A DNA stretch of 64,000 nucleotides from NCBI RefSeq assembly GCF_002575655.3, contig NC_053036.3, forward strand, positions 160,432,627 through 160,496,626, in the 5' to 3' direction. This document shows, in pieces, positions 10,181 to 21,460 of the stretch. The notes beneath the pieces are model-generated. The model saw only the letters and a program-made list of their open reading frames with translations. It was not told where the DNA came from and made no database searches. Origin of the DNA: Aegilops tauschii subsp. strangulata (taxonomy: Eukaryota; Streptophyta; Magnoliopsida; Poales; Poaceae). Position 1 is the stretch's first letter. Every line of letters begins with the position of its first letter. A program made the position numbers and the translations under genes.

Positions 10181-11510
10181 CGGGCCAAAGAAGTTCAAAG
10201 GAAAAATATTTCCACCTGAAACAAGTTTGATTGTCCAAAGAAATATTCTGAACCCCTCAAAGCAAAACAATGATAGGGCTGCACCACATATTCACGAGAT
10301 CATCACCAAGTAAGGTAAACAACACAATCAGGAACAAGAAAATGGTCTGAGCAATTGGTATATCACCAACCGAAAAGTTTGAACACGGAAACATAGTACG
10401 TGAAAAGACCCTTGGGTGCTAGGATAGGTCATCTAGACAAACAAATGTCAAACAAAATCTTCAACGCCTGTTAGTGCTACAATTAAAAAGACCCTTGTTT
10501 GCAATCATGTTAGTGCTACAACCGAAATGTGAGTGCCTGCTGCACATAGGCATCTGAAAGGAAAATAACATCATTCAAGTCCGCAGCTAACCTAGATTAT
10601 AGAACTCGAACTCCAAGACCTAAGATTAACAGCATATAGGCAACAAAAGGCCTGAGATTAACAGCACAGACAGCAAAGCAGCTGCAGCTGCAAAGCTCAT
10701 CATAGACAGCTGCAGCTGAAGCATAGACAGAACCACTATTTGGAACTTACATTTGGAAGCTATCTCATATTATCTGAACTTCCATCAAAGAAATTATGAT
10801 ACGGTCACACTAAACAATTAGGTCCTGGATCATTATGGGCTGGGAGGTAGATTTTTTTCAAGCAGATATTACTGTACTCCGAGCTTTAGTTCATGCACAG
10901 GAGTCAGGGCCAAGGGATTTAAAAGGAAAATATTTCCCACTGAGGCCTTGTTCGGTTGACAGGAAATTGGAGGGGATTGGCAGGGATTGAGGAGATTAAA
11001 TCATCAACAAGTCAAAATCCCCTCCAATCCCTTTGAGAAGGGGTGTAACTGAACAAGGCCTGAAACAAGTTTGGATTATCCAAAGAAACATTTGGAAAGC
11101 TAATAACCAACCATGATACAATAGCACAACATATTCTCAAGATCCTCACCAAGTAAAGTAAACATAAACAACACAATCAATAACAACAAATGGTTTGAGC
11201 ACTTGATATATCATCTAAACAATAATGTCAAACAAAATATTCCGATGCAATAATGTTAGTGCGACAATCTAAATGTGAATGTCTGTTGCACATAGGCATC
11301 TGAAATGTACTAAGTAACATCATTCGAGTTCACTGCTAAATTAGATTATAGAGCTCCAACCCCCAAGGCCTATGATTATCAGCATAGAGAAAAGAAAAGC
11401 TACAGCTGCAAATCTCATTCTCAAAGTAAAGAACCACCATTTGGAAGCTATCTGATAATTTAAACTTTCATTAGAAATTTTATTGTATCATTACGGGCAG
11501 AGGGGGGCTG
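10181..11510. repeat. Diverged tandem segmental duplication
   Basis: Copy A is about 10181-10850 and copy B about 10905-11510. Shared landmarks are GGGCCAA..AAAAATATTTCC (10183 and 10909), ACAAGTTTG, CACCAAGTAA, CTGTTGCACATAGGCATCTG-type text, AGATTATAGA and CATTTGGAAGCTATCT. Divergence is moderate, with many substitutions and small indels. No coding sequence is seen. Copy B carries an extra MITE. Confidence 0.75.
10944..11060. mobile_element. 117-bp MITE with TGA duplication and an in-window empty site
   Basis: Ends are GGCCTTGTTCGGTT and (inverted) GGCCTTGTTCAGTT, flanked by TGA at 10941-10943 and 11061-11063. The duplicated copy A at 10211-10225 reads straight through (CACCTGAAACAAG) and shows the uninterrupted site. 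The 3-bp duplication and G-rich ends suggest PIF/Harbinger (Tourist-like) ancestry. Confidence 0.8.
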
Positions 11511-12600
11511 ATCTGCCATAGGAAATGCAATAGGCCAGGGTACTGATTCCAGGCCAAATAATAGTTCCAACGAACAAAGATACACAAGTAAAATCTCCGA
11601 CCAAATACTGGTAGAGGTGCAAATTAATGAACTAATGATGTGATTTTGGCAAATTAGTTCATTTGATCAAGGTATTTATTGCAGGTTACATAATTACTGC
11701 CTACACAGGAAGCATCGGAACCAAGAACTACCTGGTATGCATCCTACATGGTATGAACAACTGATTTACTACTGATCAAACGTAGGAAGCGTAACAGAAC
11801 AGGACATCGATTCCAGTCCAATAGTCCAAGGAACAAAGAAACGCAAGTAAAACCTCCAGACCAATAGTCCAAGAAGCAAAGAAACATAAGTAAAATCTCA
11901 GACCAATACTAGTAAAGGTGCAAATTATTGACCTAAGGTTACCCTCCACCCCTCTTCAGTTCAAAAGGAGGAACTGGTTTTGCAAAAGCGGTGTGATTTT
12001 GGCAAATTAATTAATTTGATTATGATCTTCATAGCAGGTTGATCATTACCGGATGAAGATTTCATCACTCAAGTTGTTAACGGTGCATGTTTCATGTTTG
12101 TATACTCATATAGGGTTATATGCTTAATGTTTAAGTTACAAATGATGCACATTACACAAGCACATGGATAGTAGCTCATTAGAAAGCCTAAACAAGAATG
12201 AAAACATTCCAAAAAAGACCTCTCCCCCTTAATTTGTTGATAGCCAGCTATATAGAAAGTAAATCTAGCCTGCATCAACAGTGAGCTCGCAACAACAATA
12301 AAACAGGATAAAACATGAAGAGTGCATTAGCAAGTTTCTTACTCCACTGCAGGATTTGTGACAGCAATACACCTACGAAGAGCATTACCAGCCTACTCGA
12401 AGTTAGGAAACCAACACATTGTAAATAGTCTCAACTTCCAAGGATCAAAACCTGATCCAGTCCCACTAAACTCTCGAAATACTTCTGTCCAGGCACACAC
12501 GAGCGGTAGCTGATATGTTTAACAGCTTACAACCCCAAAAAGCATTGCTTACTACTTAACACAAAACCGAAGTCCAAAGCTGCAGAGAATTACGTCAAGG
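11511..12600. repeat. AT-rich intergenic DNA with local degenerate duplications
   Basis: Segments near 11575-11695 and 11815-12050 share text such as AACAAAGA..CAAGTAAAATCTC, GGTGCAAATTA and TGTGATTTTGGCAAATTA. They are imperfect repeats of about 100-200 bp. No gene is seen; the right end should include the 3' UTR of the RPS13 gene. Confidence 0.55.
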
Positions 12601-12618
12601 AACCGAAGCTTAACCGAA

Positions 12619-13074
12619 TCAGGCGACGAGAGTGCTCGCGGTGGTGGACTCGTACTTCCAGGCGGCGGGCATCTTCTTGGTGAGGCGGTAGTAGCGGGTG
12701 AGGCGGTGGACCCGGCTCTCGACGAGGATGAGGCGGAACTTGGCGTCCACGTCCGACCTGTTCCTCTCCAGGTGCTTCCTGATCGCGACGGCCTTCTTGA
12801 TGAGGAAGTAGAGGTCCTCGGGCATCTCCGGCGCCAGCCCGCGGGCCTTGAGGAGGCGCACGATCTTGGCGCCGGTGACGGCCTTGGACAGCGGGATGCC
12901 GTAGCCGTCGCGGAGCAGGGCGCCGATCTGCGACGGCAGCTGACCCTTCTTGGCGGCGCGGACGATGATCTCCTCCACGTCCGGCGCGGACGTCTTGACC
13001 CAGGCCGGGGCCTCCCGCTTGTAGGGGATCACCGAGGACGACATGCCCTTCCCGTTGCTGTGCATGCGTCCCAT
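12619..13074 (-). CDS. RPS13: Cytosolic 40S ribosomal protein S13 (uS15)
   Basis: A full-length 151-aa frame, the usual length for plant RPS13. It begins [20 protein letters not shown] and ends [12 protein letters not shown], with the eukaryotic S13 N-terminal domain (about 1-60) followed by the S15-type domain (about 75-150, including [20 protein letters not shown]). It binds small-subunit rRNA and lies near the subunit interface. The sequence shows no frameshift or stop. The coding region is uninterrupted here, whereas plant RPS13 genes, as I recall, commonly have introns. It may be an intronless family member or an old retrocopy, although no poly(A) scar or long direct repeat is visible. 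Upstream are a pyrimidine-rich leader and a TATA-like box. Confidence 0.95.
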   Translation of the reverse strand: MGRMHSNGKGMSSSVIPYKREAPAWVKTSAPDVEEIIVRAAKKGQLPSQIGALLRDGYGIPLSKAVTGAKIVRLLKARGLAPEMPEDLYFLIKKAVAIRKHLERNRSDVDAKFRLILVESRVHRLTRYYRLTKKMPAAWKYESTTASTLVA

Positions 13075-13200
13075 GGCGGCGAGCGGGGGGCGGCGGCGAG
13101 GAGGGAGATGGGGAGAAGCGGCTGTGGCGGCGGAGAGGGAAACCTAGCAAAAATGGGGCAGTACCCTTCCCTGCCAGAGTCAGTCTGTTATATCTGCTCG
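13075..13200 (-). promoter_or_regulatory. RPS13 leader and core promoter
   Basis: On the minus strand the 70 bp before the ATG are C/T-rich (CCGCTTCTCCCCATCTCCC), as in 5' UTRs of ribosomal-protein genes. About 115 bp upstream is AGATATAACAG, a TATA-like box. Transcript starts are not visible from sequence alone. Confidence 0.5.
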
Positions 13201-13439
13201 CGTTGCAAACTGGGCTTAGCCCATAATGTTTTGGACGCGAATACCGCGAGATCGGGACCCAATCTCCCCCTCGTTGACCCATCGGGGCGCCCTATACTTC
13301 GCGTTAAGCGACATCGGGAGCTCGCGCCTTTAGTGCCAGTTGGCAGTTCGGGCGCCCACGCGGCTGTGAACTGGGCCGGCCCAGCAAAAAGGCAGTGGAT
13401 AGAGCTCGTTTGCGAGCAAAAACAGCCAAAAAATGGTTT

Positions 13440-13512
13440 CAACAGAGGATCGAACTCGCACCGTCCAGTAGCGAACGACAAGGGCTAACCAACTAAACTA
13501 CACCGCACAACT
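13440..13512 (-). repeat. tRNA-like segment
   Basis: The minus strand reads TGTAGTTTAGTTGGTTAGC (box A-like) and, about 40 bp on, GCGAGTTCGATCCTC (a good box B). No full cloverleaf with CCA-compatible ends was confirmed, so a tRNA-derived repeat is more likely than a working tRNA. It sits beside a GGGCCGGCCCA motif at about 13374. Confidence 0.5.
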
Positions 13513-13929
13513 AACCACAAGGTAGGGCGAATATTTAAAGTACATCTGTCGCCGGGCAATTTATTAGATGTAAACATTTATTGTAACGCTTTGATTTTTA
13601 AATTATTTGAAAACAGTTGGGAAAAAATTTCATGAATTACAGAAAAGTTCATTGGTTTTTAAAAAAGATCATGTTACGTAAAATTTCATCAATTTTGAAA
13701 AAAGTTCATCAATTTTTGAAAAATGTTCATCGATTTCAAAAAAAGTTCATCGACTTTGAAAAAAGTTCGTGATTTTGAAAAAAGTTCATCGACTTTTAAA
13801 AAAAGTTCACGATTTTGAAAAAAAGTTCACGGTTTTGAAAAAAAAGTTCACGGTTTTGAAAAAAGTTCATCGGTTTTGGAAAAAGGTTCGTCGATTTTGA
13901 AAAAAGTTCATCGATTTTGAAAAACCAAG
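13508..13929. repeat. Degenerate GTTCATCGATTTTGAAAAA array, left copy
   Basis: A 160-bp lead-in (from CAACTAACCACAAGG to GAAAACAGTTGGG) is followed by many imperfect units of about 20-25 bp of the form GTTCATCGATTTTGAAAAA. The lead-in and first units recur at 19311 on the far side of the inverted-repeat element. No coding capacity. Confidence 0.85.
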
Positions 13930-16900
13930 ATGCGGCTATATCTCCCACGTGTCGATGCACGACTTAGAGGCATAACCGCATTGTAGGTATTGTCGCAAGA
14001 AGGGTCATCTTCATACAATCCCATGTAATGAACAAGAATGGGATAACGAGAGTTGGCTTACAATCGCCACTTCACACAATACATAAATTAAATCATACAT
14101 CATCCAAAATCCACACATAGACCGACTACGGTCAAATCCAAATGAAAATAAGATAACCCTAAATGCTAGATCCCCGATCGTCCCAACTGGGCTCCACTAC
14201 TGATCATCAGGAAAAGAAACATAGTAACAACCACGTTCCTCGTCGAACTCCCACTTGAGCTCGGTTGCGTCACCTGCACTGGCATCGTCGGCACCTGCAA
14301 CTGTTTTGGTAGAATCTGTGAGTCACGAGGACTCAACAATCTCACACCCACGAGATCAAGACCATTTAAGCTTATAGGAAAGGATGGTGTAATGAGGTGG
14401 AGCTGCAGCAAGCACTAAGTATGTATGATGGCTAATATACGCAAAGAAGAGCGAGAAGAGAAGCAACACAACGGTCGTGAAGCTAGAAATTATTAAGAAG
14501 TGATCCATAAACTACTTACGTTCATGTATAACTCAAACCGTGTTCACTTCCCGGACTCTGCCGAGACGAGACCATCACGGCTACACACACGGTTGATGTA
14601 TTTTAATTAAGTCAAGTGTCAAGTTCTCTACAACCGGACATTAACAAATTCCCATATGCCTCATAACCGCGGGCACAGCTTTCGAAAGATAATACCCTGC
14701 AGGGGTGTCCCAACTTAGCCCATTATAAGCTCTCACGGTCAACGAAGGATAAACCTTCTCCCGGGAAGACCCGATCAGTCTCGGAATCCCGGTTTACAAG
14801 ACATTTCGACAATGGTAAAACAAGTCCAGCAAAGCCGCCCGATGTGCCGACAAATCCCGATAGGAGCTGCACATATCTCGTTCTCAGGGCACACCAGATG
14901 AACACTACGTACAACTAAAATCAATCCTCGAGTTTCCCCAAGGTGGCGCTGCAAGTGGCTCTAGTTTGGACCAGCACTCAGAGGAACACTGGCCCGGGGG
15001 TTTAAATAAAGATGACCCTCGGGCTCGCGAAAACCCGGGGGAAAAAGGCTTAGGTGGCAAATGGTAAGACCAAGGTTGGGCCTTGCTGGAGGAGTTTTAT
15101 TCAAGTCGAACTGTCAAGGGGTTCCCATAAATCACCCAACCGCGTAAGGAACGCAAACTCAAGGAACATAATACCGGTATGACGGAAACTAGGTCGGCAA
15201 GAGTGGAACAAAACACCAGGCATAAGGCCGAGCCTTCCACCCTTTACCAAATATATATATGCATTAATTAAATAAGAGATATTATGATATTCAAAAAAAT
15301 ATCCATGTTCCAACATGGAACCAACTTCGACTTCACCTGCAACTAGCAACGCTATAAGAAGGGCTGAGCAAAAGCGGTAACTTAGCCAAACAACGGTTTG
15401 CTAGAAAAGGATGGTTAGAGGCTTGACATGGCAATATGGGAGGCATGATATAGCAAGTGGTAGGTAGCGCAGCATAGAAATAGAACGAACAACTAGCAAA
15501 GCAAAGATAGAAGTGATTTCGAGGGTATGGTCATCTTGCCTGCAAGGTTCTCAGAGTTGTCGAAAGCTTGATCCTCGTAAGCGTACTCAACAGGTTCCTC
15601 GTTCACGAACTCGTCTCCCAGATCTACCCACAACGAGAACACAAGCAATGGAACCACAATCAATCACGGAAAAAGCACAAGCAACATGATGCAATACATG
15701 CATGATATGCGATGCATATGCGTGCTCCGGAAGAAAAAGGATGAACAAGGCAGTAACTTGGCAAACCAAGTATGCCACTGGAAAGATGAGATGATTTCGG
15801 TCGAAATCGATATAAAGATCACCGGAAACGGATGCACGGTTTGTAAATGGCAAGCAAAACAAGAATGACACGATTCTGCGATTAACAGCATGATAGCACT
15901 TAGAATACATCAAGTAACTATGGTACAGCACCCCAACATAGCAACAAAGCATATGACAGTAATATAAGGAGATGCTTGACAAAAGATGAACACTTAGCTA
16001 TGGCTAGATCACACCATAATAGGTCCAAACAAGCATGGCAAAAGTGCAAAAGATATCAGCTTCACAGACTTGGTGAAATTACTGGACATGCATAAACAGC
16101 ATCAGGTAGCAATGTTCAGAGCAAGCAAAACACATGATACAGGAACTTAACATAGGAAAACAAGGCATGGTATGAATCTACTAAATGCATAGAACAAAAG
16201 TCCCTTACTGACCATGAGCCAAAAAGGGGCAGAAGATATGATGGTACCCATGTAAACATAGCAAGTTTCGTTAACAGGTTTCAGACTTAACAGAAAACGG
16301 AACATGGCATTAACAACATTATGAAGGCATGTTGGTGAGCTTGATTCACTCATCACAAAGCAATGCATGACAAAACAAGCATACCTACAGCAATATGGCA
16401 TGTTTATTAAGCTAACCATAGCAAGAGCAGGTTCATAGCATGTATGGATCAACTACAACAACCTTGGCAAAATTGAATATCATGCTAACATTCTGCCAGG
16501 AATATTTTATAGCAAAAGTAGAGCAATATTAAGACATGCTAGGGCACTCCATAATTGCAAACAGTGGTATGGATGGATAGAGCACAACTATATCTACAAA
16601 ACATCCTTACTGAACATACTCGAAATAAGCATGCATCTCACTGTAGCCACATGGATACGTAGCAACAAAATAACAGCAGATAAAAGACGGCAAAATCCTG
16701 TCTCTGAAAACAGAAACATCACGAAGCCTAGTTTGCATGCTTGTGATAGTCACCACATAGATCATAAAAATACATGGCATACACCTCTGTAAAGATGGCG
16801 TGACATAGATCAAAACATCTGTAGAGCTCATGCCCATACGATGCACACATCAATTGCAACAAAAATAACAAATCACCAAGTTCTGATAATTAACAGCAGT

Positions 16901-19302
16901 AAACATCATATAGCACTCTTGCACCAGAGAAACCCCTCATGTTCATGCATATAATAACTCAACAACCGTGCGTCGGATTAAGATGATTTATATATGTAAA
17001 ATGCTTAGAATTTTATCTAGTTTCACATTATGCCACTTTCATCCATGTTTAAAATGTTTAAATTGATGTTTGGTTTAATTTGCTAAATGCCATGCTAAAA
17101 TGATTTATTTCATAACTAAATAACCGTAGCTCCATTTTAAATAAACTTTATATGTAAATGGGGTAGAAAAATGCATAGATTAACTTGGTGCACTTTATTT
17201 TCCTATTTAACAACAATAAAATATGGTTTTAGGCAGAGCAGTACCAAATCTAAAATATGGACATGAGGATTTTCCGGAATTGTTGTTTGTTGTTCCGGCC
17301 TCATTTAAACTTGCCTAAATAGTTAGTTTACTTATGCTTCACCCTTTTGCCATGTTTAATAACATTTAATATTGTTGGGTAGCTTAAACGAGAGCGAACT
17401 AAATAACTCGAATGTGGTGTTTCGTCAATATGCAACTCGTTGCAAATTGAGCTCCACTTAATTTGTAGTATTGTTTGTTGCACTTTGCCATGCCATGCTC
17501 ATTAAAACGGACATGCATCATACTTGTTTGTGCATCATGCCATGTTTATGTGATGGTTGTTTACTATGTTGTTTGCTTCTTTCCGGTTTGCTTCTCTCAT
17601 TAGCTTCAGTTTCATTCCGGAGTTGTGAGGATTCGTTCGACTACGTCCGTTTGTCTTCTTCATGGACTCGTTCTTCTTCCTTGCGGGATTTCAGGCAAGA
17701 TGACCATACCCTCGAAATCACTTCTATCTTTGCTTGCTAGTTGTTCGCTCTATTGCTATACCGCGCTACCTACCACTTGCTATATCATGCCTCCCCTATT
17801 GCCATGTCAAGCCTCTAACCCACCTTTCCTAGCAAACCGTTGTTTTGCTATGTTACCGCTTTTGCTCAGCCCCTCTTATAGCGTTGCTAGTTGCAGGTGA
17901 AGATGAAGATTGTTCCATGTTGGAACATGGATATGTTGGGATATCACAATATCTCTTATTTAATTAATGCATCTATATACTTGGTAAAGGGTGGAAGGCT
18001 CGGCCTTATGCCTGGTGTTTTGTTCCACTCTTGCTGCCCTATTTTCCGTCATACCGGTGTTATGTTCCTTGATTTTGCTTTCCTTACGCGGTTGGGTGAT
18101 TTATGGGACCCCCTTGACAGTTCGCTTTGAATAAAACTCCTCCAGCAAGGGCCAACCTTGGTTTTAACATTTGCCACCTAAGCCTTTTTCCCTTGGGTTC
18201 TGCAGACTCAAGGGTCATCTTTATTTTACCCCCCGGGGCAGTGCTCCTTCGAGTGTTGGTCCAACCCGTCAGCCACCGGTGGCCACCAGGGGCAACTCTG
18301 GGCTGGCCTACCAGAAGTTTGGACAAGCCGGTGTGCCCTGAAAACGAGATATGTGCAGCTCCTATCAGGATTTGTCGGCACATTCGGGCGGCTTTGCTGG
18401 TCTTGTTTTACCATTGTCGAAATGTCTTGTAAACCGGGATTCCGAGACTGATCGGGTCTTCCCGGGAGAAGGAATATCCTTCGTTGACCGTGAGAGCTTA
18501 TAATGGGCTAAGTTGGGACACCCCTGCACGGTATTATCTTTCGAAAGCCGTGCCCGCGGTTATGTGGCAGATGGGAATTTGTTAATGTCCGGTTATAGAG
18601 AACTTGACACTTGACTTAATTAAAACGCATCAACCGCGTGTGTAGCCGTGATGGTCTCTTTTCCGCGGAGTCCGGGAAGTGAACACGGTTTTTGGGTTAT
18701 GTTTGACGTAAGTAGGAGTTCAGGATCACTTCTTGATCATTACTAGTTGACGACCGTTGCGTTGCTCCTCTTCTCGCTCTTATTTGCGTATGTTAGCCAC
18801 CATTTATGCTTTGTGCTTGCTGCAGCTCCACCTCACTACCTTCTCCTACCCATAAGCTTAAATAGTCTTGATCTCGCGGGTGTGAGATTGCTGAGTCCTC
18901 GTGACTCACCAGATACTTCCAAACAGTTGCAGGTGCCAACGATACCAGTGCAGGTGATGCAACCGAGCTCAAGTGGGAGTTCGACGAGGACCTTGGTCGT
19001 TACTATGTTTCGTTTCCTGTTGAGCAATAGTGGAGCCCAGTTGGGACGATCGGGGATCTAGATTTTGGGGTTGTCTTCTTTTCTTTTGGTTCCGTAGTCG
19101 GACCTATGTGTGTACTCTGATTGATGTATGATTTATTTATGTACTGTGTGAAGTGGCGAATGTAAGGCAACTCTTTATCCCATTCTTGTTCATTACATGG
19201 GATTGTGTGAAGATGACCCTTCTTGCGACAAAACCACAATGCGGTTATGCCTCTAAGTCGTGCCTTGACACGTGGGAGATATAGCCGCATCGTGGGCGTT
19301 AC
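13930..19302. mobile_element. 5.4-kb element with 1.6-kb inverted arms
   Basis: 13930-15542 and 17692-19302 are inverted copies of each other. Landmarks on opposite strands include GATGCGGCTATATCTCCCAC, CGATCGTCCCAACTGGGC, CTCGACAATGG-type text, GGTAAAGGGTGGAAGGCTCG and CGAGGGTATGGTCATCTTGC. The right end reads (minus strand) TGTAACGCCCACGATGCGG, an LTR-like start; the left copy lacks the first ten or so bases. The 2.15-kb loop (15543-17691) is AT-rich and non-coding. I recall this sequence as a very common wheat repeat, possibly two LTR-type copies in opposite orientation or a foldback element. Class not resolved. Confidence 0.75.
15543..17691. other. Loop between the inverted arms
   Basis: AT-rich sequence without a credible gene; the frames found are short and unmatched. 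The join between the parts continuing from the left and right arms appears to lie near 16900-17000, where CTCAACAACCGTGCGTCGG occurs. Confidence 0.5.
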
Positions 19303-19310
19303 AAGTTGGC

Positions 19311-20330
19311 GCACAACTGACCACAAGGCAGGGTGAATATTTAAAGTACATCTGTCGCCGGGCAATTTATTAGTACACATGTAAACATTTATTGTAGCGC
19401 TTTGATTTTTAAATTATTTGAAAACAGTTGGGAAAAAATGTCATGAATTACAGAAAAGTTCATTGGTTTTTAAAAAAGACCGTGTTACGTAAAATTTCAT
19501 CAATTTTGAAAAAAAGTTCACGGTTTTAAAAAAAGTTCATCAATTTTTGAAAAATGTTCATCGATTTCGAAAAAAGTTCATCGACTTTGAAAAAAGTTCA
19601 CGATTTTGGAAAACGTTCATCGACTTTGAAAAAAAGTTCACGATTTTGAAAAAAAGTAGTTCACGGTTTTGAAAAAAAAGTTCATGGTTTTGAAAAAAGT
19701 TCATTGGTTTTGGAAAAAGGTTCGTCGATTTTGAAAAAAGTTCATCGCTTTTGAAAAAATAGTTCATCAGTTTTGAGAAACAGTTCATCGATTTTGAAAA
19801 AAGTTCATCGATTTCAAAAAAGTTCATCGACTTTGAAAGAAGTTCACAATTTTGAAAAAAGTTCATCGACTTTGTAAAAAAGTTTGCGATTTTGAAAAAA
19901 AATTCACGGTTTTGAAAAAAGTTCATCGGTTTTTGAAAAAGGTTCGTCGATTTTGAAAAAAGTTCATCGATTTTGAAAAAAAAATAGTTCATCGGCTTTG
20001 AGAAATAGTTCATCAATTTGAAAAGAGTTCATCGATCTTGAAATAGTTCATCAACTTGGAAAAAAAGTCCATCAATTTTGAAAAAGAGTTCATCGATTTT
20101 GAAAAGTGTTTGTTGATTTTGAGAAAAAATCATTGAATTTGAAAAAAGAGTTCATCGATTTTGATAAAAAGTTTGTTGAATTCGAAAAGGTTCATCAAAA
20201 TTGCAAAAAAAATCGCACATTTACAAAAAAAGTAAAAGGAATAAGAAAAGTAAAGTGAAAAAAAAATAATAGGAAAAAGAAGGAGAAGAAAATGTCACGA
20301 CCTGGAGAAATAGTAAAAGCAGGGGAAGAG
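19311..20330. repeat. Degenerate GTTCATCGATTTTGAAAAA array, right copy
   Basis: Starts with the same lead-in as 13508 (CAACTGACCACAAGG), then about 40 imperfect units mixing GTTCATCGATTTTG, GTTCACGATTTTG and GTTCATCGACTTTG. From about 20210 it becomes a purine-rich GAAAAAG tract. The open minus-strand frame here (Asn/Phe repeats) is only a by-product of the repeat. Confidence 0.85.
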
Positions 20331-20340
20331 GCTTATAGAC

Positions 20341-20415
20341 ACCAAAGTGGTTCGTTGCCAAGTGGTAAGTGCGTTGCTCTCGCAGACGAGACGTCCCACG
20401 TTTGAACCATCACAC
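20341..20415 (+). repeat. tRNA-like segment
   Basis: Box-A-like TTGCCAAGTGGTAAG (about 20355-20369) and box-B-like CGTTTGAACCATC (about 20399-20411) are spaced as in tRNA genes. Followed at about 20466 by ATGGGCCGGTCCAGCGCGGC. Probably a tRNA-derived part of a repeat. Confidence 0.45.
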
Positions 20416-20584
20416 TCACCATTTTTTGATTTGATGCAGTTTTAACAGAAAAAAAAAGAAGGAATGGGCCGGTCCAGCGCGGCGTGGGGGTATGCGCCCG
20501 TTTGCGCGCAGCGAAGAAACGGGCGCAACAGGCACCATTTAGGATTTGCCTCGAGTCATCTGACTCGCTGAAGCGCATGACAGT

Positions 20585-21370
20585 ATGGGCCGGCCCAGTT
20601 CGTGGTAGGTACACTGGCTCCTTTTCCTTTCTGTTTAAATTTATTTTTTCCATTCCATTTTTTATTTTATTTATACTTCTGAATATCCTAAACATATATA
20701 TTACAAAAATTTATGTCGCATAAAATTTAGAAAAATGTTAATCATGCTTTGAAAAAATGTTGAAAGTGTATTAAAAAATGTTGACCATGTATTTAAAAAA
20801 TGATGAAATTTCTTGATCATGTATATAAATATGTTAATCAAGCATTAGGAAAATGTTAACTAGCATTTCAAAAATGTTGAACAAGTATTCAAAAAATGTT
20901 GACCATGTATATAAGATATGTTGAACAAGTATTTGAAAAATGTTGATCATGTATTTGAAAAATGTTGAACAAGTATTTGAACAAAAATATTGATCATGTT
21001 TATATGTTGAACAAGTATCTAAAAAATGTTGATCATGTATATGAAAAATGTTGAACAAGTACTTGAAATTTTCTGAACAACTATTTACAAAGTAATGTTG
21101 ATCATGTATATAAAAAATGTTGAACAAGTAAACGAAAAGGTTGAGCAAGTATTGGAAAAATTTTGAACAAGTATTTGAAAAAAAGTTGATTATGTATATA
21201 AGAATGTAGAGTGAAAAAGAGAAAGAAACAGAGAAGAAAAAGAAACAAAACCGGAGAAGAAGAACAAGAAAAGATTCAAAATGTCGGAGAAGAAAAAATG
21301 AAAGAAAATAGAATGAAAAAACAAAGAAAAACGGAGAAGACCGGCTCCAGTTTCCTCTAGTAGGCTATCC
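20585..21370. repeat. Degenerate AT-rich element (GTTGAACAAGTA / GTTGATCATGTA)
   Basis: Begins near ATGGGCCGGCCCAG (20587). It continues with a T-rich stretch, then alternating imperfect units GTTGATCATGTAT and GTTGAACAAGTATTTGAAAAAT (about 20740-21200), then a purine-rich tract (AGAAGAAAAAG), and ends near GAAGACCGGCTCC. T-rich left and A-rich right halves could pair as a fold-back. No coding sequence. Confidence 0.7.
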
Positions 21371-21382
21371 TACTACTAAAAG

Positions 21383-21460
21383 GTAACTGGACGTAGGCGG
21401 AGTGGTTAGCTGCGTCGGCGTACGTCCAAGAGACCAGGGTTTGATTCTGGGCGCCCCTTT
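21383..21460 (+). repeat. tRNA-like segment
   Basis: Box-A-like GGCGGAGTGGTTAGC (about 21396-21410) and box-B-like GGGTTTGATTCTGG (about 21437-21450), ending GCGCCCCTTTTT with a pol III-like T run. Degenerate relative to real tRNA genes. Confidence 0.5.

Noticed and set aside
12590..13282. 230-codon minus-strand frame overlapping RPS13
   Set aside because: It is a GC-rich shadow in another frame of the intact ribosomal protein gene.
15101..15349. 82-codon frame and its mirror at 17891-18130 as a conserved small protein
   Set aside because: The similarity is due to the two inverted arms; the frame is not supported as coding.
19558..20016. 152-codon Asn/Phe-rich repetitive frame
   Set aside because: It follows from the translated GTTCATCGATTTTGAAAAA array, not from a gene.
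19430..20200. Regularly spaced repeats resembling a CRISPR array
   Set aside because: Units are degenerate and contiguous without unique spacers, and this is plant DNA.
13440..21460. Three functional tRNA genes
   Set aside because: Only box A and box B matches are seen; no complete cloverleaf or acceptor stem was confirmed.
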